64,000 bases of DNA from Arthrobacter sp. Soil782 (GCF_001428435.1 NZ_LMSO01000001.1:1158653-1222652); one strand, 5' to 3'. Shown: positions 1 to 8,598, counted from the stretch's first letter. Numbers and translations are program-made. Notes: a model not told the origin generated them from the sequence alone.

Positions 1-93
1 GGTGAGCGCAGTGCCGGGCATCGTGACCCTGGTGCGCAGTCCTCGGCCTTAATTCTTCAGGCGGCAGCTGACACCGCAGGGCGTCAACAGTGA
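1..93 (+). CDS. dhaL: Dihydroxyacetone kinase subunit DhaL, C-terminal end (partial)
   Basis: The gene runs in from beyond the left edge. Reading frame 1 from base 1 gives GERSAGHRDPGAQSSALIL and ends at TGA 91-93. The GERSxGHxDPGA stretch is the conserved C-terminal motif of the ADP-binding DhaL subunit of PTS-dependent dihydroxyacetone kinases. The stop overlaps the GTG start of dhaM (GTGA), which implies translational coupling in a dhaK-dhaL-dhaM order. DhaL holds ADP/ATP as a cofactor that is re-phosphorylated by DhaM. Only about 30 residues are visible, so the call rests on the motif and the neighbour. Confidence 0.8.
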   Translation, partial: GERSAGHRDPGAQSSALILQAAADTAGRQQ

Positions 94-818
94 CGGTCGG
101 CCTGGTGATCGTCTCGCACAGCAGCAAAATCGCCGAGGGGGTCATTGAGCTGGCCGCGCAGATGGCCCCCAACGTCCGGATAGCCGCCGCCGGCGGTACG
201 AGTGATTCCCCGTCGCGCATCGGCACCAGTCTTGAGAAGGTTCAGTCAGCGCTTGATGAAGCCGAGCAGGGCGATGGCGTCGTGGTCCTTACCGACCTCG
301 GTTCTGCAGTCATGACTGCAGAAATGACCCTTGAATTCCTCTCCCCTGATACCCGGTCGAGGATCCGCCTGCCTCAAGCCGCCCTGGTCGAAGGAGCGGT
401 GGCAGCGGCCGTGCAGGCGGAGTCCGGCGGCACGGTGGACGAGGTCGCTTCCGCTGCCGAGCGTGCTGTCGTTTCCATCGACCCTGAGTCACTTGAGCCG
501 TTCGTCTCCCATGGGTCGGCGGCTCCCGGTCCCTCGGCTCCGCTGGAAGCAGCTGCTGAGCCGGCGGTGACGGGCGCCTGGACCCTGCCCAACAAGATGG
601 GCCTGCACGCTCGGCCCGCGGCCGTCATAGCAAGGGCGCTCACGGACCTGGACGCCGAAGTGACCATCAACGGCGTGGACGGCAAGTCGGTGATGCTGCT
701 CATGTCGCTCGCTCTGGGCGAGGGCAAGGAACTCCGCGCTGAGGCCACGGGTCCGGAGGCGCAGAAGGCCATCGAGTACATCGGCGGTGAGGTCAAGGCA
801 GGGTTCGGCGAGCTCTAG
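90..818 (+). CDS. dhaM: PTS-dependent dihydroxyacetone kinase phosphotransferase subunit DhaM (EIIA-HPr fusion)
   Basis: DhaM relays phosphate from the general PTS to the ADP bound on DhaL, which then lets DhaK phosphorylate dihydroxyacetone in the cytoplasm. Residues 1-130 form an EIIA-mannose-like domain with the N-terminal active histidine in VIVSHSSKIAEG (His10). After an Ala/Pro/Glu-rich linker (about 135-160), residues 163-242 form an HPr domain with the site GLHARPA (His173) and the regulatory-serine region DGKSVMLLMSL. The EI-like third domain of the E. coli protein is absent, so the protein depends on EI in trans; ptsI and ptsH lie at 19950-21974. The GTG start overlaps the dhaL stop. 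Confidence 0.92.
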   Translation: MTVGLVIVSHSSKIAEGVIELAAQMAPNVRIAAAGGTSDSPSRIGTSLEKVQSALDEAEQGDGVVVLTDLGSAVMTAEMTLEFLSPDTRSRIRLPQAALVEGAVAAAVQAESGGTVDEVASAAERAVVSIDPESLEPFVSHGSAAPGPSAPLEAAAEPAVTGAWTLPNKMGLHARPAAVIARALTDLDAEVTINGVDGKSVMLLMSLALGEGKELRAEATGPEAQKAIEYIGGEVKAGFGEL

Positions 819-886
819 CGGAACTTTTGGGCACTTACGGTGACTCTGCCGTGGCCTGAAGTCGCCAGAGGTGCGCAAAAGTTCGC
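818..886. repeat. Imperfect inverted repeat between dhaM and mutY
   Basis: The left arm (818-833, containing GAACTTTTGGGCAC) and the right arm (871-886, GTGCGCAAAAGTTCGC) are near-perfect reverse complements around a 37-base centre. The left arm begins at the last base of the dhaM stop codon, and the structure lies between two convergent genes. It could act as a bidirectional terminator, although the spacer is long and there is no T-run after either arm. Confidence 0.5.
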
Positions 887-917
887 CAGGAGGGCCCAGC
901 GAGTTCCGACGGAGGGG

Positions 918-1841
918 TCAGGCGGGGAGCTGCAATCCCCGTGGTGTCTCCTCTGCCAGGCCATCCGCGAGGAGGCCGTTGAGCGCTCGCTCGAGCTGCT
1001 CAAGCGGGGCATGCAACCCATACAGCTTCTCAAATGCCGCGGGGGTGCCGTGCGCCAGGTCCACAGGGCGCTCGCGGATGAGCGGCCGCGGCACGGGGCT
1101 GTCCGTATGCCGCAGTACATGCATGATCGCGCCACGTACCTGCCGGTCCGTTCCTGCCCAGGATTGGCCCTTGGGTACGTACGTCGGCGCGGGTTTCCCG
1201 GCCGCCACCCAGGCGCACCGATCGAGGACCGGACACTGCTCGCAGGAGGGCGTCCGCGCAGTGCAGACCAGCGCACCCAGCTCCATCACAGCCACGTTCC
1301 AGCGGACGGAGGCGGGGCCGTCGTCGGGCAGGAGTGTGGCAGCCCGCTTCATCTCAGCGGCCGTCAGCGCCGGCGCGGGCAGGGCGGCACCGCCCACAAG
1401 CCGCGCGTGGACGCGGCGGATGTTCGTGTCGACAACCGTCTCGCGACGACCGAAGGCGAACGCCGCGACGGCGGCAGCTGTGTAGGTGCCCACGCCCGGC
1501 AGTGCAAGGAGCTCAGCATAGGAATTGGGCACGTTGCCCCCATGATGAACGACGACGGCAGTCGCCGCCGCGTGGAGGCGCAGCGCCCGCCGTGGGTAAC
1601 CCAGGCGCCCCCAGTGGCGGAGGGCCTCACCGGCGGGGGCTGCAGCGAGGTCAGCTGGTGCAGGCCAGCGGGACATCCAGTCCTCCCATACGGGCAGGAC
1701 ACGCGAGACGGGAGTCTGCTGAAGCATGAACTCGCTCACCAGAACGCCCCAGGGGGTTCGGGAGGGAAGCCGCCAGGGGAGGTCCCGGGCGGCGTCGTCG
1801 AACCAGTCACTCAGACGAGCATGCAGCACTGCGGCGTCCAC
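918..1841 (-). CDS. mutY: A/G-specific adenine glycosylase MutY
   Basis: MutY removes adenine mispaired with 8-oxoguanine or G. Visible motifs are the SEFMLQQTPVSRV helix with the catalytic Glu, the helix-hairpin-helix LPGVGTYTAAAVAAFAFG followed by VVDTN with the catalytic Asp, and a 4Fe-4S cluster loop with spacing C-x6-C-x2-C-x5-C (LVCTARTPSCEQCPVLDRC). At about 307 residues it is at the short end for the family and the C-terminal NUDIX-like domain is reduced. I prefer GTG 1841, which has GGAG six bases upstream, over the longer TTG at 1853, whose codon overlaps that Shine-Dalgarno sequence. It sits near disA and radA. Confidence 0.93.
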   Translation of the reverse strand: MDAAVLHARLSDWFDDAARDLPWRLPSRTPWGVLVSEFMLQQTPVSRVLPVWEDWMSRWPAPADLAAAPAGEALRHWGRLGYPRRALRLHAAATAVVVHHGGNVPNSYAELLALPGVGTYTAAAVAAFAFGRRETVVDTNIRRVHARLVGGAALPAPALTAAEMKRAATLLPDDGPASVRWNVAVMELGALVCTARTPSCEQCPVLDRCAWVAAGKPAPTYVPKGQSWAGTDRQVRGAIMHVLRHTDSPVPRPLIRERPVDLAHGTPAAFEKLYGLHAPLEQLERALNGLLADGLAEETPRGLQLPA

Positions 1842-1961
1842 GGTGAACTCCAAATGTTCGACAAATCGGCAGGATCCACCCTACCCAAAGCATCGGCGGA
1901 AGTGGCCGCCGCGCGGCGTGGTGAGCATGCGCGTCGGCGTCACGTCTCTTAGCCTTGAATC

Positions 1962-2642
1962 ATGAGCTCGGCAGGAGGTACAGGCAGCAGCCGGGTGAAC
2001 GGTCCCCGTCGGACACCCAGCCCCCAGGTCTACAAACGGCGTCGTCAGGTGGTGGCACTGCTCGCGCTCCTGCTTGTCGGAGGTCTTGTCTGGGCAGGGA
2101 TTGCACTTGCCGGGCTTTTCCGCTCGGAGCCGGGTCCGGCGCCGGCCGCCGCGGCTCCTACCAGCGCCGCCGCGAACCCGACTGCGTCCGCAACCCCCTC
2201 ATCGTCCCCCTCCCCGACGGAGTCGAGCCCATCGCCAACACCAACACCGACTGAGCCGGTGTGCAATCCCGCGTCCATCGAGGTCACCGGCAGCGTGGAC
2301 GCCGAAACCTATGCGCCGGACCAGAATCCCGTCCTCTCCCTCACCGTCAGCAATACGGGTGAGGTTCCCTGCCCGGTGAATGTAGGGACATCGCAGATGG
2401 AGTTCCTGATCACCAGCGGCGAAGACCGGATTTTCTCGTCCCGGGACTGCCAGGAGGGCGCTGAGGACCTGGAAGTGATCATTGAGCCGGGAAAGTCGGA
2501 AACTGCGCGCTTCACTTGGGAACGGATCCGGAGCGCTCCCGAGTGCGCAACAGTTGATGCGGTGCCCGGCGCCGGCCAGTACGCGTTCCAGACCCGCCTG
2601 GGTGAACGCACCAGCGACGAAGTTCTTTTCACGCTTGAGTAG
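1962..2642 (+). CDS. Membrane-anchored extracytoplasmic protein, unknown function
   Basis: This 226-residue protein has a basic N-terminus (residues 1-29), one transmembrane helix (about 30-53), a Pro/Ser/Thr/Ala linker (about 58-95) typical of wall-spanning stalks, and an outside domain of about 125 residues. The outer domain has beta-sandwich-like strands and cysteines near VCNP, VPCPV, RDCQ and PECA that could form two disulfides. It ends just before the convergent disA. No Shine-Dalgarno sequence precedes the ATG; TAGCCT six bases upstream looks like a -10, so the mRNA may be leaderless. I cannot assign a function. It may be a DUF4232- or BsuPI-like Ig-fold domain. Confidence 0.7.
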   Translation: MSSAGGTGSSRVNGPRRTPSPQVYKRRRQVVALLALLLVGGLVWAGIALAGLFRSEPGPAPAAAAPTSAAANPTASATPSSSPSPTESSPSPTPTPTEPVCNPASIEVTGSVDAETYAPDQNPVLSLTVSNTGEVPCPVNVGTSQMEFLITSGEDRIFSSRDCQEGAEDLEVIIEPGKSETARFTWERIRSAPECATVDAVPGAGQYAFQTRLGERTSDEVLFTLE

Positions 2643-2666
2643 AGATGAACTTCAGGTTTACACCGA

Positions 2667-3743
2667 CTACATGAAGCGGTCGAGGAGGCTGGTCTCCGCG
2701 ATCCGTGAGAGGCCTTCCCGGACAGTCCGTGCCCGCTGTTCGCCAATCCCGTCCACCGCCATGAGGTCATCGATGTTGGCGGCCATGAGGTTCTGCAGTC
2801 CATCAAAGTGGTCCACGAGCCGGTTGGCGACCGTGGGAGGCACGGCCTTGATACCCGAAAGCAGCCGGTACCCCTTGGGCTGCACCACCGCATCGAGGGA
2901 GTCTGTGGACGGGTTGAAGCCGAGCACGCTTGCGATGGTGCCCAGATCAATGAGGTCTGTGGAGCTGAAACCCTGGAGGCGCGCCAACTGGTCTTCGACC
3001 GGCATGGTGCTTGCGCCGAGCCCGGAGTAATCGCGAAGCACCATCTCGCTGCCCGGGCCGAGGCCCGTGGTCAGCTCCTCCACCTGTAGGGAGAGGAGGC
3101 GTCCGTCGATGCCGAGTTCGAGGACGTACTGCGAGATTTCCTCGGAAATGCGGCGCACCATTTCCTGGCGCTGCAGGGTAACGGCGACGTCGCGAACAGT
3201 GACCATGGCCTCGATTTCGAGTGCCGAGAGTGATCCGGTGACCTGGTCCAGGCGTGCGCGGTACCGTTCGAGGGTGGCGAGCGCCTGGTTGGCGCGGGCG
3301 AGCACGGGTTCGGACCCTTCCAACACATGGCGGAGGCCGTCAACGTAGAGCGCGATGATCTGCATGGATTGGCTGACGGAAATGACGGGAACGCCGGTCT
3401 GGATAGCTACGCGCTCGGCAGTCCGGTGGCGTGTTCCTGACTCCTGCGTTTCGATCCGGTGATCCGGCACCAGTTGCACGCCGGCGCGGAGGATCTTGCT
3501 GGCGTCCCGGTCACAGACAATAGCGCCGTCCATTTTTGCGAGCTCGCGCAGCCGGGTGGGGGAGAAGTCGATTCCGATGTCGAAGCCGCCAGAGCAGATC
3601 GAGTCCACTGTGCGGTCGAACCCCAGGACGATCAGGGCACCGGTGCGGCCGCGAAGGATCCGCTCAAGGCCGTCGCGCAACTGCGTGCCCGGCGCAACCC
3701 GCGCCAGGGTTGCTTTCAGCGCGTCCTCCGGACTGCGTACCAT
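2667..3743 (-). CDS. disA: DNA integrity scanning diadenylate cyclase DisA
   Basis: DisA makes cyclic di-AMP from two ATP and is paused by branched DNA. The N-terminal DAC domain carries the catalytic motifs DGA (residues 72-74) and GTRHR (103-107). A central helical spine follows, and the C-terminal 70 residues form a RuvA-like helix-hairpin-helix domain (VDGIGEQRARTVREGLSRI). I set the start at ATG 3743, which has GAGGGAG upstream and gives 358 residues, the normal family length; the frame stays open to 3815 with unlikely sequence. radA lies immediately upstream on the same strand, the common order in Gram-positive bacteria. Confidence 0.95.
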   Translation of the reverse strand: MVRSPEDALKATLARVAPGTQLRDGLERILRGRTGALIVLGFDRTVDSICSGGFDIGIDFSPTRLRELAKMDGAIVCDRDASKILRAGVQLVPDHRIETQESGTRHRTAERVAIQTGVPVISVSQSMQIIALYVDGLRHVLEGSEPVLARANQALATLERYRARLDQVTGSLSALEIEAMVTVRDVAVTLQRQEMVRRISEEISQYVLELGIDGRLLSLQVEELTTGLGPGSEMVLRDYSGLGASTMPVEDQLARLQGFSSTDLIDLGTIASVLGFNPSTDSLDAVVQPKGYRLLSGIKAVPPTVANRLVDHFDGLQNLMAANIDDLMAVDGIGEQRARTVREGLSRIAETSLLDRFM

Positions 3744-3891
3744 CTCACTCCCTCTTCGAAGCCGGGCAGGCGAATGCACGGACCGACAGTTCCTAATCCT
3801 ATGGGAGCACGGCATCGGCTGACGGCCCAGTTTCCACTCAAATGCGTAACGTTCCAGCGTTCAGCGGGCACTGGGACCGCATCGGGAAGCC

Positions 3892-5268
3892 TTAGAAGAG
3901 CAATTCGAGGGCTTCCGTGAGCGTGCTGACCTGCTTGACGGTGAAGCCGGCTGGGATGCGCCCGGGGCCGTTGGGCGATTCCGGTACGACGGCGTGGGTG
4001 AACCCGAGACGCTCAGCCTCCTGGATGCGACGCGAAATTCCCGGCACCGGACGCACCTCGCCGGCTAACCCCACCTCTCCGAAGGCGATCATGCGGGAGG
4101 GAAGCGCCTGGTTGGTCTTGGCGGAAGCAATGGCAAGGGCAACCGAGAGATCCGTTGCCGGTTCGCTCAGCTTTACGCCGCCGACTGTGGCCACATAGCT
4201 GTCATCCTTGTGCAGCTGCAGCGAAGCCCGGCGCTGCAAGACGGCAAGGAGCATGGAGACCCGGGAGCCGTCGAGACCGCTGGTGGCGCGCCGCGGCTGC
4301 GAATTTGCCGATTCGGCGAGCAGCGCCTGAACCTCGGCCAGCAGCGGACGCCGGCCCTCGAGCGTGACGGTGATGCAGGTTCCCGCCACCGGCTCCTTGG
4401 TACGGGAGACAAACAGCCCGCTTGGATCCGCGAGTCCAACAATCCCGGTATCCGTCAGGTCGAAGCAACCGACCTCATCGGTGGGGCCATAACGGTTTTT
4501 GACCGCGCGCATCAGGCGGAGGCGTGAGTGCCGTTCACCCTCGAATTGGCACACCACATCCACAAGGTGCTCAAGCAGCCGCGGGCCTGCGATGGAGCCG
4601 TCCTTGGTGACGTGGCCGACCAGCAACGTGGTCATACCGCGGGTCTTGGCAGCGTTGATGAGCGACGCCGCCACCTCCCGCACCTGGGTGACACCTCCCG
4701 CGCTGCCGTCCACGTCCGGACTGCTGAGCGTCTGTACTGAATCCACAATGAGCAAAGCGGGATCCACCTTCTCAACCTGGCCCAATGCCTGACTGAGGTC
4801 CGATTCCGCCGTGAGGTACAGCGTGTCCGCCAACGCGCCGATCCGTTCTGCCCGCAGTTTCACCTGTGCGGTTGATTCCTCACCGGTGACATAAAGAACC
4901 GTGCGTCCCAGCCGGGCAACCCGGGCCGCTACGTCCAGCAGGAGCGTGGACTTGCCGACCCCGGGCTCACCGGCGACGAGGATGACCGCACCCGGAACCA
5001 ATCCGCCGCCGAGCACCCTGTCGAGTTCGCCGATCTCGGTTGGGTGGTAGGACGCCGTGGTGGAATCCACCTCAGCGATCCGGAGGGCGGGGCGCGCAAC
5101 AGTAGTGGCCGCCGTAGTACGCGCTACGCCTGCCGCCGCTGCCTCCTCGACCGTGCCCCACGCCTGGCACTCGCCGCACCGGCCCACCCACTTGGCGGTG
5201 GTCCAGCCGCACTCACCGCAGCGGTAGGCGGGGGATTGCGTGCGCGATCGCGCGGTCTTTGTAGCCAT
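3892..5268 (-). CDS. radA: DNA repair protein RadA (Sms)
   Basis: RadA is a RecA-like DnaB-type motor that promotes branch migration and processing of recombination intermediates. It has an N-terminal four-cysteine zinc finger (Cys17, Cys20, Cys31, Cys34), the Walker A motif GEPGVGKST (100-108), the RadA-specific KNRYG motif (257-261) and a C-terminal Lon-protease-like domain from about 290 (GEVGLAGEVRPV). The 458-residue length is normal. It is encoded about 150 bases upstream of disA on the same strand; RadA is a known partner that restrains DisA in Bacillus. Confidence 0.96.
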   Translation of the reverse strand: MATKTARSRTQSPAYRCGECGWTTAKWVGRCGECQAWGTVEEAAAAGVARTTAATTVARPALRIAEVDSTTASYHPTEIGELDRVLGGGLVPGAVILVAGEPGVGKSTLLLDVAARVARLGRTVLYVTGEESTAQVKLRAERIGALADTLYLTAESDLSQALGQVEKVDPALLIVDSVQTLSSPDVDGSAGGVTQVREVAASLINAAKTRGMTTLLVGHVTKDGSIAGPRLLEHLVDVVCQFEGERHSRLRLMRAVKNRYGPTDEVGCFDLTDTGIVGLADPSGLFVSRTKEPVAGTCITVTLEGRRPLLAEVQALLAESANSQPRRATSGLDGSRVSMLLAVLQRRASLQLHKDDSYVATVGGVKLSEPATDLSVALAIASAKTNQALPSRMIAFGEVGLAGEVRPVPGISRRIQEAERLGFTHAVVPESPNGPGRIPAGFTVKQVSTLTEALELLF

Positions 5269-5324
5269 GGCTCAAACGTACCGGGTGTAACTGACAGTCC
5301 TGTTGAGGCTCAACTGTTTGCTAC

Positions 5325-6452
5325 TCACAGTTTGGGCAGGTACCCGGCGGCGTCCTCATGGGAGAGGCCGGTGGCTTCGAGGAGGTCGACGATGAGCGGC
5401 CGGTACAAAACCACCAGCCCCTCACCCTCGAGCCGCTTCACATTGAGGCGGGCGGGGTGCAGGACGGTGGCCACCGCGGCAAGATCCTCCCGCGCCCTGC
5501 GCAGGTGTTGATCGCGCTCCGCTGTGGAGGAGGAGTGCAGGGCAAGCGCGAGGACATCTACGGCATCGGCGGTTTCCTCGATCACCTGCACCAGCGACTG
5601 CACGGCTTCGTCCGAGAGCGCCGCGTGATTGATCACCGAGGTCAGCCGCCGTGAGAACACCCGGCTATTTCGGATCGCGAGATCGATAGAGCTGATCGAG
5701 CCGTGCAGCTCGCCCAGCTCGCCCCGGTGCCGCCGATACGCCGGTGAAAGGCGCGCAACCTCCGTCGCCGCGCGCATGGAAGTCGAGAGCCCGTCCATCA
5801 GCGGCTGGCAGTTCCGTGCCCGGATCAGCGCGTGCCACGCCTGCGTGGGATCGCTGGCGGACAGCGCACGGGCGTTCTCACGCAGCACCGCGGAGAGCTC
5901 CCCTAGCAACTTGCGGACATCGCCTTTGGGCTCGCGGCGCGGATCACGCGGCATCGCCATGGTGATCAGCAGTGCGAAAGCACCGCCGACGACGGCGTCC
6001 ACACTTCGCGTGAACGGTCCTCCTTCCGGGGCCGGCAGGAGCACAACCAGGAGGGACTGCAGTGCCAGTTGGGTGGTGAAAATGGTCCCGCTGTCCAGGA
6101 AACGCGCCAGCAGGACGGACACAAAAAGAACGACGGCGGCCTGCCAGAGTCCTGTGCCCAGCAACGCCAGGAGCACATCGCCCACAGCGATACCGAGTGT
6201 GCATCCGAAGCCGACTTCCAGCACCCGACGCAGCCGCGGATCCCGCGAAAACCCCAGTGCGATGAGCGAAGAGGTGGCAGCAAAAAGGGGCCCATCGTGA
6301 CCGAGTACCTGCTCTGCAAACGCATACGCCCCAACAGCGCCGACGGTGATCTGGATGGCCGGAAGCAAGGATGAGCGGCTGCGGCGCAGGCCTACGCGGG
6401 ATCGGTTGCGCAGAAAGGAACGTGCGCGGTCCAGTCGCGAGCGCCGGGTCAT
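5325..6452 (-). CDS. FUSC-family (aromatic acid exporter-like) membrane protein
   Basis: This 375-residue protein has six predicted hydrophobic helices in the first 170 residues (from ITVGAVGAYAFAEQVLG to GGAFALLITMAMP), followed by a long charged helical cytoplasmic domain (about 180-375). That half-size FUSC arrangement is typical of actinobacterial aromatic acid exporter family proteins. The substrate is unknown. It starts 10 bases after the stop of the upstream membrane protein (6463-7224), so the two are probably co-transcribed. Confidence 0.8.
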   Translation of the reverse strand: MTRRSRLDRARSFLRNRSRVGLRRSRSSLLPAIQITVGAVGAYAFAEQVLGHDGPLFAATSSLIALGFSRDPRLRRVLEVGFGCTLGIAVGDVLLALLGTGLWQAAVVLFVSVLLARFLDSGTIFTTQLALQSLLVVLLPAPEGGPFTRSVDAVVGGAFALLITMAMPRDPRREPKGDVRKLLGELSAVLRENARALSASDPTQAWHALIRARNCQPLMDGLSTSMRAATEVARLSPAYRRHRGELGELHGSISSIDLAIRNSRVFSRRLTSVINHAALSDEAVQSLVQVIEETADAVDVLALALHSSSTAERDQHLRRAREDLAAVATVLHPARLNVKRLEGEGLVVLYRPLIVDLLEATGLSHEDAAGYLPKL

Positions 6453-6462
6453 ACGCCTGACC

Positions 6463-7224
6463 CTACCGCCGTGAGCGGTCCATCAGGGTAAAGGTGGTGG
6501 ACCTGCCCGTAGTCCGCGTCCGGACGGCCGCGAGCGGCGCTGCAAGCAAGAGCGCCCCCGCCACCAGTTCCAGGAATTCCTCGAGGTGGTAGACCACCGC
6601 CAGCACTGCGGTCGGAGCACCGAGGCGAATGACTTCCCCTGCCACTAACTCGAGCCCGACGGCTGCGAACAACAGGGTCACTATCCCCAGCACGATCAGC
6701 CGGGTTGATGCTTCCGGCAGGTGCCGGGCGCTGATGATCGCCAACACGAGTACGGCAACGGCGATGGGTATGCCGAACACCAGCCAGACGAACGTGAAGT
6801 CCGCGACGTCCACAAACTGCCCGGCAAGGGTGTCGAGGCGTTCATGCAGCCAGGTGCCCTCGTCGAGGCACAGGAGGAACACCATGCCGGCCAGAATCCA
6901 CCAGGCGGTGGCCCCCTTGATTCGCTGATGTCTGGCGAGGACGGCCGCGAACAGGAGGGTTGTTGTTGCTGCGGCCAGCTGCACCACGGACCACCAGGTA
7001 GGAAAGTTGCCCTCATAGTTGACGTCGAAGTACACGCTGAAGAGAGTTTCACCTCTTGCCTGACCTGTCAGCAGCGGAGAGATCAGGCTGAATCCGACAA
7101 CCAGGGCGTGCACCAGACCGAGCCCGATGAGCAGGCGGCGCCACCGCAACGGGTGACCCGGACGCACAGCCGTGGCATCTTCGTGCTTCGCGTATCCGCC
7201 GTCAACGCTGCTGTCCGTGGTCAT
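6463..7224 (-). CDS. Polytopic membrane protein with conserved-looking acidic/His motifs, unknown
   Basis: This 253-residue protein has a soluble N-terminus (1-28) and about six membrane helices. Charged residues lie inside or at the edge of hydrophobic segments: LDEGTWLHERLD (Asp121, Glu122, His127, Glu128), LELVAGE (Glu192, Glu197) and YHLEEFLE (His213, Glu215, Glu216, Glu219). Such clusters of Asp/Glu/His are what an intramembrane metal site would need, but this is inference. The loop DVNYEGNFPTWWS lies between helices 1 and 2. It is probably in an operon with the FUSC gene 10 bases downstream. No family name is recognised. Confidence 0.75.
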   Translation of the reverse strand: MTTDSSVDGGYAKHEDATAVRPGHPLRWRRLLIGLGLVHALVVGFSLISPLLTGQARGETLFSVYFDVNYEGNFPTWWSVVQLAAATTTLLFAAVLARHQRIKGATAWWILAGMVFLLCLDEGTWLHERLDTLAGQFVDVADFTFVWLVFGIPIAVAVLVLAIISARHLPEASTRLIVLGIVTLLFAAVGLELVAGEVIRLGAPTAVLAVVYHLEEFLELVAGALLLAAPLAAVRTRTTGRSTTFTLMDRSRR

Positions 7225-7321
7225 ACCTCTAACGCTAACGGCTGGGCACTAGGACGAAGGTGACAGCTCAATAACTCATTCCGTCCAAAGCACAAGGGTT
7301 TGCAACCGGATCACGGCTAAT

Positions 7322-7354
7322 GTCCCACCGGCGTTCATCTTCCGTTCATTTTGA
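7322..7354 (+). promoter_or_regulatory. Candidate PHO box (PhoP operator) of pstSCAB
   Basis: Three consecutive 11-base units read GTCCCACCGGC, GTTCATCTTCC and GTTCATTTTGA. The last two match the GTTCAnnnnnn direct-repeat units bound by PhoP in Actinobacteria, and the first is degenerate. They lie 117-149 bases before the pstS start and would cover the -35 region of a promoter near 7351-7390. This predicts induction under phosphate starvation. Confidence 0.7.
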
Positions 7355-7470
7355 CCCGTCAATCTCGTTACCTGCGGTGCCTAGCGTGTGGTGAGTACCG
7401 AATCTCGTACAGACAACGCGGGTGTCATCTGAGCACCGACTGTTCAAACCCTGGAAGGGGCAATATTCAC

Positions 7471-8586
7471 GTGAAGGCTCTTCGCTTTGGCCGCGCAGCG
7501 GCAGTTATCTCTGTGGCCGCCCTGGCCCTCACGGCGTGCGGTTCCGACGCCGCCGTCAACCCCGGTACTGAAGGTGATGCAAGCGCGGCTCCCGAAAGCA
7601 CGGTTTCCGGAACCCTGACCGGTGCGGGTGCATCCTCCCAGAACGCGGCGATGACCGCCTGGAAGACCGGCTTCGAGGAGCTGAACCCCGAAGCAACCAT
7701 CCAGTACTCCCCGGACGGCTCCGGTGCAGGCCGCGAGGCATTCCTTGCCGAAGGCGTGCAGTTCGCCGGCTCGGATGCGTACCTGGATGACGAGGAGTAC
7801 GAGGCATCCAAGGAAATCTGCGGCCCCGATGGCGCCATCAACATCCCCGCCTACGTCTCTCCCATCGCCGTAGCGTTCAATCTCCCCGGAATCCAGGAAC
7901 TGAACCTTGACGCGAACACGATCGCGTCAATCTTCGCCGGTGAGATCACCAACTGGAATGACGAGGCGATTGCTTCACAGAACGAGGGCGTTGAACTGCC
8001 GGACCTGCCGATCACCGTTGTTCACCGCGCAGATGACTCAGGTACCACCGAGAACTTCGTCGAGTACCTGGCTGCCGCGGCACCGGACGTATGGACCTAC
8101 GAGGTTTCCGGCGACTGGCCTGCTGAGATCGTCGCTGAGAACGCCCAGGGCACCAACGGTGTCGTCTCCACCACCTCCTCCACGGAAGGCGCCATCACCT
8201 ACACCGATGCCTCCGCCGTGGGAGATCTGGGACAGGCCCTCGTCAAGGTTGGCGAGGAATACGTGCCGCTCAGCGCCGAAGCAGCCTCCCGCGCAGTGGA
8301 AGTTGCAGAACCGGTCGAAGGACGCAGCGAGGTTGACATGTCGCTGGAACTGAAGCGCGACACCACCGAGTCCGGTGCCTACCCGATCGTGCTTGTCTCG
8401 TACCACATCTACTGCAGCGCGTACGAGGATCAGGAGACGGTAGACCTGGTCAAGGCTTTCGCCAGCTATGCAGTGAGCGAAGAGGGCCAGGCCACAGCTG
8501 AATCCTCTGCGGGCAACGCGCCCATCTCCGAGGCCCTGCGCGAGCAGGCAATGGAAGCGATTGATTCCATTCAGGTTGCCTCCTAA
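7471..8586 (+). CDS. pstS: Phosphate ABC transporter substrate-binding lipoprotein PstS
   Basis: PstS is the high-affinity phosphate receptor on the outer face of the membrane. The lipoprotein signal ends in LALTAC (Cys23). The mature protein starts with GAGASSQ, followed by the phosphate-loop residues of SPDGSGAGREAF and the later HRADDSGTTENF, all standard for PstS. The frame is open from 7351, but GTG 7471 has GGAAGGGG upstream and puts the signal peptide at the N-terminus, giving 371 residues. A PHO box lies upstream, and a hairpin follows before pstC, which should leave pstS as the most abundant transcript. Confidence 0.96.
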   Translation: MKALRFGRAAAVISVAALALTACGSDAAVNPGTEGDASAAPESTVSGTLTGAGASSQNAAMTAWKTGFEELNPEATIQYSPDGSGAGREAFLAEGVQFAGSDAYLDDEEYEASKEICGPDGAINIPAYVSPIAVAFNLPGIQELNLDANTIASIFAGEITNWNDEAIASQNEGVELPDLPITVVHRADDSGTTENFVEYLAAAAPDVWTYEVSGDWPAEIVAENAQGTNGVVSTTSSTEGAITYTDASAVGDLGQALVKVGEEYVPLSAEAASRAVEVAEPVEGRSEVDMSLELKRDTTESGAYPIVLVSYHIYCSAYEDQETVDLVKAFASYAVSEEGQATAESSAGNAPISEALREQAMEAIDSIQVAS

Positions 8587-8598
8587 CAGGTCAATGAC

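Noticed and set aside
840-1952. Long plus-strand open frame opposite mutY
   Set aside because: It is antisense to a well-supported mutY with all catalytic motifs; the translation is Arg/Gly-rich with no family resemblance, as expected from high GC.
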